Assembly (NCBI GenBank): GCA_024734495.1
Contig: JALMQS010000264.1
Coordinates: forward strand, 1,081,640-1,145,639
DNA from: Forficula auricularia
Taxonomy: Eukaryota; Arthropoda; Insecta; Dermaptera; Forficulidae
Direction of reading: 5' to 3'
Length of the DNA: 64,000 bases
Part shown: positions 55,405 through 64,000 of the stretch, one piece after another
How the letters are laid out: each line of letters begins with the position of its first letter
Numbering within the stretch: position 1 is the first letter of the stretch
Notes under the pieces: generated by a model
What the model saw: only the letters and a program-made list of their open reading frames with translations
Told to the model about the DNA's origin: nothing
Databases searched by the model: none
Translations under genes and position numbers: made by a program

Positions 55405-55532
55405 TTGGAATTATTTTTCAAATTTGGAATTATTAATCAATATCGAATTGGGAAAAATCAACTTTCAAATGGGATTAATCATTTCAAAAATAGAAATAAT
55501 CACAATTACAATAAATAATGACCATATTTCTT

Positions 55533-55776
55533 ATGTGAAATTAATTAAATTAAAAATTAATTGACTATATATATTTTGGGCTACGAGCCCATCTTCAGGA
55601 GTTTACATACGTAGATATCTATGTCCGAAATATATATATAGAGTCTTGCTCATATACAATATTTCTTTTATTTGTAATACCTAGCTAGTAATTTATATTT
55701 TTTGAATTTTAATTTTATTAAATATGTTTCACCAAGAACCTACCTTATTCTATTTGAACAAATGTGAAATTAATTA
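55533..55776 (+). mobile_element. 214-bp retroelement with 15-bp TSD
   Basis: Body 55548-55761 is flanked by the perfect 15-bp direct repeat ATGTGAAATTAATTA (55533-55547, 55762-55776). The 3' part reads AAATATGTTTCACCAAGAAC, the family end shared with 24058-24502 and 61505-61556. The minus strand at 55572-55605 has CTGAAGA, T, GGGCT..AGCCC (5 bp), then AAAAUA instead of GAAAUA. A second half-motif GTCCGAAATATATA lies at 55622. Confidence 0.85.
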
Positions 55777-55790
55777 GCCCTATTTAGAAA

Positions 55791-56018
55791 TTGGGAATCG
55801 GATTAGCCGAGAGCTTAAGACACTAGCCTTCTAAGCAGGAGTCCCGGGTTCGAGTCCGAGTCCCTGCATTGATATTTGACCGGCTATAATCTGATTCCTA
55901 GTCACCAATCCGTCTGGCAAGCGTGGTGACTTAATGCCCACCCCCTTCCATTTGATGGAAGAGGCCTATATTCAGCAGTGGATTGTCGCTATCGACAGGC
56001 TGATGATGATGATGATTT
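55791..56018 (+). mobile_element. tRNA-derived SINE 3 with GATGAT tail
   Basis: The tRNA-like head GGAATCGGATTAGCCGAGAG carries a CTTCTAAGC anticodon-loop-like segment and B-box GGGTTCGAGTCCG (55846). The body includes ATTCAGCAGTGGATTGTC and GACAGGCTGATGATGATGAT. The GATGAT tail is characteristic of SINEs mobilised by RTE-type LINEs, and one such LINE fragment is at 62518-63284. Confidence 0.88.
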
Positions 56019-56239
56019 AGAAATTCATTAATCCCAATTTGATTTTGAAAAGATATACATAATTTCGATTGGATGAGAAATATAAAACAGCTTTAAATTT
56101 ATAATATTCAATTCTAAATTCATATGTTGTCTTTCTCAAGATTTGATTACTTTATTACTCGGTAGTAAGCAGTAGTAGTATAGCCTTATCCTGTCCCATG
56201 AGCGGCCCTAGTTTTGAATTTAATTTTTTTTTCATTCTA

Positions 56240-56450
56240 TTTTTTTTATTTATTTATTGTCACCGGGAGCACAGCCCATTTAGACAGCACATCAGTAGAG
56301 AGTTAGTAGTGTTAGTGAGGAAGACGAGTCGACATTTTATATGCTAGCCAGGCTCGAACCCGGGTCTCCCGCTTGAACATCGTCATCAACAATTCTGAAG
56401 CAGGCCCAGCGCTTTAACCAGCTCGGACATCCCGACTCCCTTCATTGTAT
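56240..56450 (-). mobile_element. tRNA-derived SINE 2, second copy
   Basis: Minus-strand copy of the family at 50886-51093: GGGAGTCGGGATGTCCGAGC head, the expanded arm CTTCAGAATTG..GATGTTCAAG, B-box GGTTCGAGCCT, CTCACTAACACTACTAACTC, GTGCTCCCGGTGACAATAAA and an A-rich tail (T-rich at 56226-56262). Confidence 0.85.
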
Positions 56451-56869
56451 TTAAAAATATCTAAAACTTAAAGAAAAATTATTTTCAACAATGATTTTTT
56501 GTATATGTGTATGTGCGTCTTGCTGGATTCTACTACCCACGAAAACTCAAAAAAAGTCATAGAAAGTTCGTTCTTGAACTCCAAATGTTTTTATTTCTAA
56601 TACAAAAAAATTGAAAGAAATAGATTTTGAGCTTTCTAGCTTTAGAACTTTCTGTTAAAAAATCCAGGAAACGTCATTTTATGAACACTTTTATAAATTT
56701 TAGGGCGATGCCGTAATAGACATTAATAAACATTTTTTTTTTAATTTCAATTAAATTAATAATCATTTTATTTATTTTAATTTTAAAACGTACATATAGT
56801 TTACTACAAACACATATATTCTAATGTTAACTAAAAATTAGATTTTATCTGGGAAATGAGGAGGAATTA

Positions 56870-57062
56870 ATATGGAATTGGAATAATTATCGGAAAAGAG
56901 GTTTTTTTCTTTAATTAGTTTTTTCCTCCTATTAAAAACAAGGACTAAAAAGATGATCAAGGACAGTCGATGGTGGAGAAGTAATCTCCGGAGTCGAAGT
57001 TCAAATATAATGTATACATTAATGTAAAGTAATTGGTTTAATAAATTTATACATTAAAAAAA
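56870..57062 (+). repeat. Repeat family V, copy 3
   Basis: Plus orientation: GAATAATTATCGGAAAAGAG, TTTTTTCTTTAATTAGTTTT, ATGATCAAGGACAGTCGATG, GTGGAGAAGTAATCTCCG, AATGTATACATTAATGTAAA, then an A-rich end. Confidence 0.75.
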
Positions 57063-57769
57063 ATAGATTTTATCTGAAAATAATTAAATTGGAAAATATT
57101 AATCTTTAAAAGTATTATTTGTTCCTCGGTTGACTATAGTACTTGAGCGTGTCTGGCCTTGAAAACGTTTTCAGTTTTTTCTCCAATTTCATTATTAAAT
57201 TTTTAAATACATAGTTAAAAATAAAAGGTGTATAGGTACATTGTGTACTGCACTTTATTAAAATTTAGAATTTATTTTGAAGTTATTTTATAATAAATAT
57301 TTTTCAATTTTTAGGGATTGTCCAATGAAATATTTAATTCTTTATTCTCTTGAAGATTTTTTTTGATTCACTCTTTTGTCATACCCGATATTTATACTTT
57401 TTCCTTCGTAATAAAATACATATGTAATAAATTACCTGTGATCATTTTACCAATCTACTTTTGATATTGATTAAATATTTAAAATTCAAGAGTCTTCGAT
57501 ACTAGTCAAAACCTCTATATCTAAAAGTTCATTAATAATTATTAAACATTCTTGTCAGAAAAATTTTAATACAGTTTTTTAAAAAAACTTCTAATCTGAA
57601 AGAAAATCCGATTTTTACTTTCACTTACATTGCGAACATGTTAGTAAAGTATCGTTCTACATCCACTTTCTGGAGGTTCAATTTTCAAAGTCTTCAATCT
57701 CCAAAACTTAAAAGTTTATTTCAGTCGGACAAGTGGAGGTATTTGATCCCCTCAAGACAAAGAGACAAA
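57063..57769. other. AT-rich, nothing recognised
   Basis: The 82-codon ORF starting at 57638 runs into family W sequence and has no domain. Confidence 0.4.
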
Positions 57770-57960
57770 GTTTTGATATATAAAACGGGTTTTGTGGGCT
57801 TCAGAGCCAAATCTAACCCTAAACCTCATTTGTCTATGTGTATGTGTGCAGCTATATCTCAGTATCACTATATCCCAGAGCTATGAAATTTGAAACTCAA
57901 GTTATGTGTATTGTACAGCGACGGTAAGATAAGTTTTTGGTTAAAACTAAATAGCTCTTA
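57770..57960 (+). repeat. Repeat family W fragment
   Basis: Shares the CAGAGC..ATGAAATTTGAAACTCAAG layout and TAAGTTTTTGGTTAAAAC with family W. Strongly diverged. Confidence 0.4.
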
Positions 57961-57999
57961 TTTTAGGAATAAAATACCTCAATAGTATATTTTTATAAG

Positions 58000-58210
58000 G
58001 AGAAACAAAGGAGTTGTCCTCTGTTTGATGCAAATAAACATACATATATATATATATATCAAATATAAATGTATGTTTGACTGGCTTGTCGGCTGAGTAA
58101 AAACAAAAATTTTCAATATACACGCGATACTGACCCCGTGAAAAATAATATTTACATATAAAAAAAGAGTTATGATGAAGGCCAAGCCTTCGAAACTGTA
58201 ATCTCAAACA
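58000..58210 (+). repeat. Family K fragment plus hammerhead-like relic
   Basis: 58000-58060 has AGAAACAAAGGAGTTGTCCTC, GTTTGATGCAAATAAACAT and a TA run. 58168-58196 has UGAUGAAGGC/GCCUUC, a 6-bp hairpin with CAA loop, then GAAACUGUAAUCUCAAACAAA. That segment also occurs at 15490-15530 and 27770-27815. Confidence 0.45.
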
Positions 58211-58484
58211 AATAAATAATATTTAGACATATATATCATAATGAGTGAGTGTATGGATGAAAGGACTCTTATTCAATTCTACTATACTTTCAGGTAACTA
58301 TCATTTATAACTTATCTTGTATATTATCTATTGCATTTATAAATAAAACTCTACTATACTTTCAGAATCGTCTAACGTTCAATTAACCCAATCCACACTC
58401 TTACACATATATTTGTTTTATTTGTGAAACCCACCTAGAAAAATATATTTTTACTTATTATCTATTAAAATGTTTCACCTAGAA

Positions 58485-58558
58485 GAGAAACAAGAAGGTT
58501 GTCCTCTGCTTGATGCAAATAAACATTCAAACATATATGTATATCAAAATATAAATGT
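58485..58558 (+). repeat. Family K fragment
   Basis: AGAGAAACAAGAAGGTTGTC, CTCTGCTTGATGCAAATAAA and CATTCAAACATATATGT; same order as 58000-58060. Confidence 0.5.
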
Positions 58559-58817
58559 ATATATCGTAGCCTTAAAGTGTAAATCTGCTAAATCCATTTT
58601 TTTATAATATATGACATATTAATACCTTTCGAAAGAAAAAGGAATTCAGCATCGTTCAAGTAAAACAGCTACTTAAAATTTCGATCGTAAGTTGTAGAAA
58701 AAATCTGAAAACTTTCTTTCCTAAACAATAATAATAAATTTTGTTTGTTTTTTCTCTGCCCTGTAAAATTTCCTTGATGTGAGTTAGCAGGTTTACACTC
58801 TAAGGCGACGATATAAA
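58559..58817. mobile_element. ~259-bp MITE with ~37-bp TIRs
   Basis: The left end TATATCGTAGCCTTAAAGTG and its continuation TAAATCTGCTAAATC match in complement the right end at 58781-58817 (GAGTTAGCAGGTTTACACTC, TAAGGCGACGATATA). AT-rich interior, no ORF. TATA-type flanks. Confidence 0.7.
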
Positions 58818-58825
58818 TTATATAT

Positions 58826-58890
58826 ACGAGCTTTCATGCGTGCCTTCGGCACGCCCTCGAAGCTCAGCCCTCCGAGGGCGGCGTCTCGGT
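58826..58890 (+). repeat. GC-rich double hairpin patch
   Basis: GCGTGCCTTCGGCACGC (58840) is a perfect 6-bp hairpin with a CTTCGG-type loop. CCCTCGAAGCTCAGCCCTCC then GAGGGCGGCG gives a second pairing (CCCTC/GAGGG). Sharp GC contrast with AT-rich flanks. Could be an element tip or an RNA structure; function unknown. Confidence 0.4.
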
Positions 58891-59439
58891 CCAAAAATTG
58901 TATTCCTCTTAAAACACCACACTCCAAATGTATACCTGTAAACTCCCGAAAATACATAGTCTCTTAAAAGTTTCGCCTCATTTTCTACAGAAATGAGGCT
59001 CTAGATATGAATCTGGAAGTATTTTTTTCTTTATAATCTACAGCATTGTGATATTTTTTGTGTGGAAATAGATTTATTTAAATAAGTGGGATCGTGTGAG
59101 GAGGACAATTATATTATATCATTTTTTTTAAATTCGATAATGGATATAAGGCTCCAAATGAAATCAGGTGTTGTTTGTATGATATGACAGGCTGCTCCCT
59201 CCAGTATTGCCATGATAAACTCGGGCATGCGTGTCTTAAGTCGTTCAATTTTGTAAAAATCCAAAAATAAGAATAACAAAATTTAGATTTTTAAAAAATT
59301 ATAAAAAAGTGGCAAATTATTAAAAAATAAACAAATAATATATAAAATATAAATCAAATATAGATGTGATTAATTTCTTCTTCTGTGCACAAAGAAAATC
59401 GAATTGAATATTTAATTTTTGAGTGGTGAGGGGGCGGGG
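58891..59439. other. No gene recognised
   Basis: Includes a second TTCGGGCATGCGTGTC-like GC patch near 59215. AT-rich otherwise. Confidence 0.35.
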
Positions 59440-59620
59440 AGGAGGAATAATTATCAATATATTTAATGTTTCTTAATTTAAAATCAATTGGAGTCTTTCA
59501 TTTCAAATTACAATTACAATTATATTTCAAATTTGCCGCAAATATACCGACGGCATCAGCGCTCCCTGTCGTCAGCATTCTCTGAGCGTTGTTACAAATT
59601 AATCTATTCTCTTATATATA
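59440..59620 (+). repeat. Repeat family Y, copy 2 (empty site)
   Basis: Uninterrupted version of 21578-22810 minus the foldback. AATTATCAATATA occurs once, at 59449-59461, exactly where copy 1 has the 13-bp duplication. Confidence 0.85.
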
Positions 59621-59850
59621 TATATATGTGTGTGTGTGTGTTTATTTACATCAAGCAGAGAAAAATCTCTTTGTTTCTCTTTATGATTCAACAACTCTGC
59701 TACTCTCGGAAAAATAAAAACTATTCAATAGATATATATAAAATATATATTTGATATACATGTGTATATGTTTATTTGCATCAAGCATAGGACAACCTCT
59801 TTGTTTCTCTTTATAATTAAACAGCTCTGCTACTCTCGGAAAAATAGAAA
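59612..59850 (+). repeat. TA/TG microsatellite and two family K units
   Basis: (TA)n(TG)n at 59613-59641, then two K units (59645-59720, 59765-59850) with TTTATTTGCATCAAGCA, CTCTTTGTTTCTCTTTAT and CTCTGCTACTCTCGGAAAAA. Confidence 0.75.
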
Positions 59851-60377
59851 CTTTTCCTTTACTTCTATACTAGTATGTAGTTGTGTAGTAATGGAAATAA
59901 AATAATATAAGGGAAGGAAGTTTGTGGTCAAATCACGTAGTGTGCTTAAGTCACGCCAAAATATTTTTTAAAGTTTAAAAAAGTAAAAAATTTCTTAAGC
60001 TTCACGATAAATAAGCATCGATTTATTTTCAACTCTAAAAATACCTATTAGTGAAATTTGTTTAATGATGATGATGATAGCTTAATAAAGAAATGTTGAT
60101 TGTATTTAATAAATCAACGAAAAATATAATTTGTGTTTTTTGTTGCTCATTTTTCAATTCCCCCTAGAAGAGCACTTTGGTAAAAAAATATTTCACGAGT
60201 AATTTATATATAGGTATATATTTTTTTATAAAGTTATTCAAATTTCGGAAAGAGATAAATTAAGAATAATTAACTAAATGACTCTATTTGGGATGAAAGA
60301 TCGTCGTTTAACAAATAATCCCTATAAACGACGAGTCTAAATTGATCCTCTAATTTAGCACTAATTTAAATTTGTTA

Positions 60378-60755
60378 TTGGAACGGCTCGGCAGAGGCAG
60401 CGCGCCACCAGCCGAGTTCTCACCCTGGACAGTCCAGGGGGTTGTGTTTCGAGCCCCCATCATTCATAACAAGAGAATGAAATATCTTTTGATGAAATTT
60501 CAAAATTAATTTATCATCTGCTCAATGAAATATGGCGCAAAACATTAAATCGATTTTCACGAAAGGGACCGAGAGAGAGATTGGGTCAAAATGAGGGTTG
60601 GGATTAGGCCTTCAAGTCAAGAGCAAGCTGGCCTGCCATACTGGCTTATTTCAAGTATTAATTAAAATAAGAAAAAAAAACAGATTTCTTTCTTCTCGGC
60701 TGGTTAAATTGATCCTTAAACCGGAAAGGGAATAAAGCGACATTAAATTAAAAAA
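60378..60755 (+). mobile_element. SINE-like element 4, decayed
   Basis: Near the start, ACGGCTCGGCAGAGGCAGC and a T-arm-like GGGGGTTGTGTTTCGAGCCCCC suggest an altered tRNA head. The end, ACCGGAAAGGGAATAAAGCG then ACATTAAATTAAAAAAAAA, resembles the SINE 2 tail. The middle includes CCGAGAGAGAGATTGGGTC and CAAGCTGGCCTGCCATACTG. Classification is tentative. Confidence 0.5.
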
Positions 60756-60954
60756 AAAGAATTGGAAAATTGGTTAGAAAGAAACATTTCAAAAATGATA
60801 TATTAGAGAATATTTTTTATAAAAAGTCATTTTTTTATGAAACCGAATAAATTCCTATAGCCTTCTTCTTCAAATCTCGATTTCGAGCTTTGGCTATTAC
60901 TATGGAGAGCATCCTCTTCATGTGTAATTTTTCCTTGGGAAATTATTCACAGGC

Positions 60955-61725
60955 TTTTTTTTAAATGATACTGATTCATGAAGTTGCACCGAAAAGGTTC
61001 TGTGCGCGTCTTGAAAGATTGAAAGTTATATTTTGGTGGGAAGACGGTCGGAGGAAGATATTTCCAGTCTCTAGATGTCATAGGGATAAACGAGTTGGCG
61101 AATGCGTTTTTCGGTTAGTATCCAATTAAAGCGTTTAGGGGTGTTGAGTCCTAGAAAATCGTGTATTTCGCGGAAAAGAAGCCTTTGGAGGGATTATTGA
61201 TTTTATCTCTTCAGAACAAAAGACATGGTAGTATTTATAAAAAAGAGAAAGGGCGAAGACAGATCTACGATGGGCCAGGGAGTCGATAGTGTTGGATCTC
61301 CTATCAGTCTGATAGCCCACCTCTGAATTGCACCCAAAGTAGCAAGAGAATGCTTGGAGGCTCCTCTCCACAAAAGCGAGCAATATTCGAGATAGGGTCG
61401 AATATGAGCCTTGTATAAGATAATAAGTTGAGTGGGGGTGAAAAGCGTTTGGTCCTACAGTGATAATATGGTCATTCCAAGAAAGGTCAGAACCCAAGAT
61501 GACATAGTTTTTAAGGAATTTGGTGTTGGTACTTGGTGAAACATTTTTTATCCAATAACCCAAGATGACACCCAACATTGATATTTTGTCACGAAATTCA
61601 AATGAGATGATTTTCCGTTGCCTTACTCTAGATTCGTCAAGTCGCTTTGCATTTTTGATAGAAGCAAACATTATTTTGACTGAAGCGCGATTCAATCTCG
61701 AGTAAACGAGATTAAACGTCAAAAT
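60955..61725 (-). pseudogene. LINE fragment C, carrying a small insertion
   Basis: Minus strand, 195-codon open part (61722-61135). After the 14-bp-flanked insertion comes SDLSWNDHIITV; further on are SLAHRRSVFALSLFYKYYH, SEEIKSIIPPKASFPRNTRF and RTQHP. It retains the poly(A) tail (T run 60955-60962). Between SMLGVILG and SDLSWNDH are 22 extra residues (YWIKNVSPSTNTKFLKNYVI plus LG) that fragment A lacks, encoded by the insertion at 61491-61570. The reading frame survived by chance. A nonhomologous stretch near RSLQAFSCYFG suggests frameshifts. Confidence 0.85.
61491..61570 (-). mobile_element. 52-bp truncated retroelement with 14-bp TSD, inside LINE C
   Basis: The direct repeat AACCCAAGATGACA (61491-61504, 61557-61570) bounds 61505-61556. 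On the minus strand the insert reads AAATGTTTCACCAAGTACCA and ACACCAAATTCC, the 3' end of the family at 24058-24502 and 55533-55776. Fragment A lacks it, so the empty site is known. Confidence 0.88.
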
Positions 61726-62345
61726 CCTTAGCCACTGCTCTACCAGTGCCTAAATTGCGATGTTATAAGCCAGTTGGTCATTGAACCCGAGCAAGTTTGT
61801 TTTCGCCTCTTTGTCCACTTTTTTCAAGTCTTACGATGCACTTACTTTACAGCTTTTTGGGCTAAATAATGCTAAATTTAGTTCAAATAAATATGTATTT
61901 TTACTCTTCCTAATTTTACAAGTCAAAAAGTGAAACATTCCAACAATTTTTTTTACTTTAAGTTGGCTCTCCGTTTCTAGTACCTAAGATTTGACTATCA
62001 GATAATTAATAACTCACTAAATTACTGAGCTTTCTGTTCATAAGTTCAAATTGATCTATTTTAAATTTTTGGTAAGGTAATGAATGCTTTTGTCCCATAT
62101 TTTTCAAGGTAATTTATTGCAACTTTCGCACTCTGATAGACAGGCCTATTTTTTTTCTTTTCTTTCATTGGCCTCGGGAACATAGATGCCCATTTAGCCA
62201 GCCGATCGTATTCGTTCATATTTTCCCAAATTCGCCAGCCCTCAAATGCTGATCCCCAAGGCGGGCCGCTCGGGGGCACATTAGGGCAAACAGAGCATCC
62301 CAAACCGATCCCTCCGCAACCAGCCAAAGGGCATCTCGAATGGCC
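61726..62345 (-). repeat. Unassigned; segment shared with 15640-15800
   Basis: 62060-62345 in reverse contains GGAGGGATCGGTTTGGGATG and TGTGCCCCCGAG, shared with 15706-15770 on the plus strand, so it is repetitive. Its 88-codon reverse ORF (EYDRLAKWASMFPRP and similar) has no domain that I recognise. 61730-61750 in reverse resembles a tRNA A-box (TGGTAGAGCAGTGG), without a B-box. Confidence 0.35.
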
Positions 62346-62517
62346 GACGAATATACAGCAATAAAAGAATGTACTTGTTCATATGTCCCTTCAATGAGGG
62401 ATAAAACAGAAGACTTGTATTAACAAATTACCTAGTCTAACACCTCTAGAAAAATTAATGTATACCAAAAATTGACTATGCGATGTAATATTAAAACAAT
62501 ACATTTTTTATAAGCTA
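62346..62517. other. No gene recognised
   Basis: Short AT-rich stretch at the 3' side of the RTE fragment. Target duplication of the RTE insertion not resolved. Confidence 0.4.
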
Positions 62518-63284
62518 TATTATTATTATTATTAAGCCTTTATTTACAATAAATTGATTGATACAGTGTATTTTTAACACACTTTTTACAAACATTTTTA
62601 TAATATTGTTGAGCCCATTATTGGGCATAGGCCTCTCCAATTTCTTTCCATAGGTTTCTGTCTCTTGTTATTCTACATCACTCGTCCCCTGCAAAATTCT
62701 TGATGTCTTCACTCCATCTTGCGTTTTGTTTTCCTTTCCTTTTCTTGTCTATGGGACACCATTCTGTCACTTTTTTACTCCATCTTCCGTCTTCCTGCCT
62801 ATATACATGACCTGCCCATTTCCACTTGAGAGTTTTTATAGTAGACACTATATTTTTTATTTTTGTTTTATAATAAATAGTTTCATTTCTTACTCTGTCC
62901 TATTTTTTAATTTCTAAAATACTTCTTAGCATTGCTCTTTGTGAAGTCTCCAGCTTGTTGTATAAATTTTTAGTAATGGACCAGGTTTGAGAACCATAAG
63001 TCAGAACTGCAGTCACGCAGGATTTAAAGATATTTATTTTTGATCTTAAGTCTATACTTTTGTTTTTCAATATAAATTTTAGTGACCAAAATTTATTCCA
63101 TCCTAAATTTATTCTTCTTTTAACCCCTTTATTTGATCTTTCCTTGAAACTTATCAATTGTCCCAAGTACAATAACGTCTTCTTGATATTTTATCATTGT
63201 TTTATTTTCTTCTAATATGATGTCAGTCTGTGGGCTAGAGGATATAAACATTGATTTTTTGAAATTTAGTTCCAAACCCATAAT
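62518..63284 (-). pseudogene. RTE-type (BovB-like) LINE fragment
   Basis: Minus strand. 63284-63129 reads GLELNFKKSMFISS and ends VIVLGTI. After a frameshift, 63172-62900 reads MYLGQLISFKERSNKGVKRR, INLGWNKFWSLKFIL, LTYGSQTWSITKNLYNKLET and RAMLRSILEIKK, the C-terminal thumb region of RTE-type reverse transcriptases. Further on, HVYRQEDGRWSKKV-like codons lie near 62810-62760. The 3' end is an ATT-repeat tail (62518-62534) typical of RTE. The 5' part is lost where the AACCGACTTC element begins (63286). Confidence 0.88.
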
Positions 63285-63285
63285 T

Positions 63286-64000
63286 TTTCTTTTTTTAACC
63301 GACTTCAAAAAAGGAGGAGGTTCTCTATTCGACTGATTTTTTTTTTTTTTTTTTTTTTTTGTCATAATGTTACCTCATATCTCCGCCAATTGTGAACCGA
63401 TTTTGAAAAAAAATTTTGCATTGGGTTCAGCCCACCTTCCGATTGGTCCCATTTTTTTCATAGGTATTAGACCTTTTTTATTAGGTTTTTTTAGACCTAA
63501 CTTCATTGTTTATGAACCGATTTCGATGGTTCTTTTTTTATCCGATAGGGGGCGTCTTAGGGATGGTGTCATATTAATTTGGTCAAGTTCTGATGATATC
63601 ATCACTATTAATAACATCACTAAAAAGAGAACAATAAAAATAATTTTTAAGAAAAAAATAAAAACCGACTTCAAAAAATTAAATGCAACAAATAAAATAC
63701 ACTAAAAGGTATAAAATAATTATTATCTTATTTAGTTACAACTAAACGACGAAATATTAACATGAAATTACATTTTGAAGTTGGGGCCAAACATATACCT
63801 TTTATGAATGGCACTCGACGGATCTTACTTAGTACGTTTGGTGGGTACGCTCGCTTATAGGTAAAGTTTGTTTTGCACCGACTACAAAAAGTAATTTCAT
63901 GTTAATATTTCGTCGTTTAGTTGTAACTAAATAAGATAATAATTATTTTATACCTTTTAGTGTATTTTATTTGTTGCATTTAATTTTTTGAAGTCGGTTT
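63286..64000 (+). mobile_element. AACCGACTTC composite element, copy 3
   Basis: Mirror image of 16464-17176. TTTTAACCGACTTCAAAAAA starts at 63294. Then come GGAGGAGG, a poly(T) run (63337-63360) and a unique module (ACCTCATATCTCCGCCAATT, GGTATTAGACC). At 63661 a second AAAACCGACTTCAAAAAA opens the foldback module, which closes with TTTTTTGAAGTCGGTTT at the window edge. The 112-codon ORF 63367-63705 lies in the same unique module and shows no known domain. Confidence 0.85.

Noticed and set aside
63367..63705. 112-codon ORF
   Set aside because: Lies inside the noncoding unique module of the AACCGACTTC element. The equivalent module of copy 1 (16801-17176) shows no protein relationship that I can recognise.
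1..64000. CRISPR array, bacterial operons, rRNA genes
   Set aside because: No regularly spaced short repeats with unique spacers, no dense same-strand ORFs with ribosome sites, no rRNA sequence; the content is eukaryotic transposon debris.

Overview
The window looks like nuclear DNA from an insect or related arthropod. It is AT-rich and full of fossil transposons of animal type: mariner, hAT, Jockey/CR1-type and RTE-type LINEs, tRNA-derived SINEs, MITEs and foldbacks. The SINE tail ending in a GATGAT repeat beside a CAGCAGTGG word, the RTE-BovB-type reverse transcriptase fragment and the ACGGAACCCTAA repeat resemble those of lepidopteran and other insect genomes. I do not assign an order. I see no intact host protein-coding gene. 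Nearly all ORFs are chance ORFs in AT-rich or GC-rich sequence, or pieces of dead transposons. A 17-base run of N marks an assembly gap at 17368-17384.

Layout. 1-6 kb is AT-rich with repeat fragments. 6.07-6.84 kb is a complete non-autonomous hAT element with a perfect 8-bp target duplication. 7.8-8.35 kb is a large foldback. 16.2-17.4 kb holds a palindrome and the AACCGACTTC composite element, then the gap and a GC-rich CpG-dense island (about 17.7-18.6 kb). 18.7-20.1 kb is a 658-bp tandem duplication of a dispersed repeat. 20.6-21.3 kb is an internally deleted mariner. 21.6-22.6 kb is a foldback inserted in an older repeat whose second copy, at 59.45 kb, lacks the insertion. 24-28 kb has further small palindromic elements. 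29.7-32.2 kb is a nest: two LINE fragments inside another repeat. 34-36.4 kb packs TTAA MITEs, a SINE and a hAT fragment. 38-39.3 kb has a palindromic element and a Jockey fragment. 40-54 kb contains four short, GC-richer segments with good splice consensus on the + strand, possibly a spliced non-coding transcript or 5'-UTR exons, with foldbacks, tandem repeats and SINEs between them. 54.9-64 kb is again dense repeats, ending in an RTE fragment and a third copy of the AACCGACTTC element.

Main discovery candidate. At least fifteen loci carry the same RNA architecture: CUGANGA, one extra base (A or U), a hairpin of 3-6 bp, GAAA, often a GUC/GUU-like triplet, then a segment complementary to the bases just 5' of CUGANGA. 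This is the order of parts of a type I hammerhead ribozyme with a minimal stem III, although the extra base departs from the canonical core and activity is unproven. The motif recurs in repeats otherwise unrelated in sequence, often head-to-head in both arms of a palindrome. Six host elements are bounded by direct repeats of 11-16 bp, longer than most DNA transposons make and typical of target-primed retrotransposition. I infer a group of small non-autonomous retroelements, possibly mobilised by a Penelope-like or other reverse transcriptase. That link is an inference.
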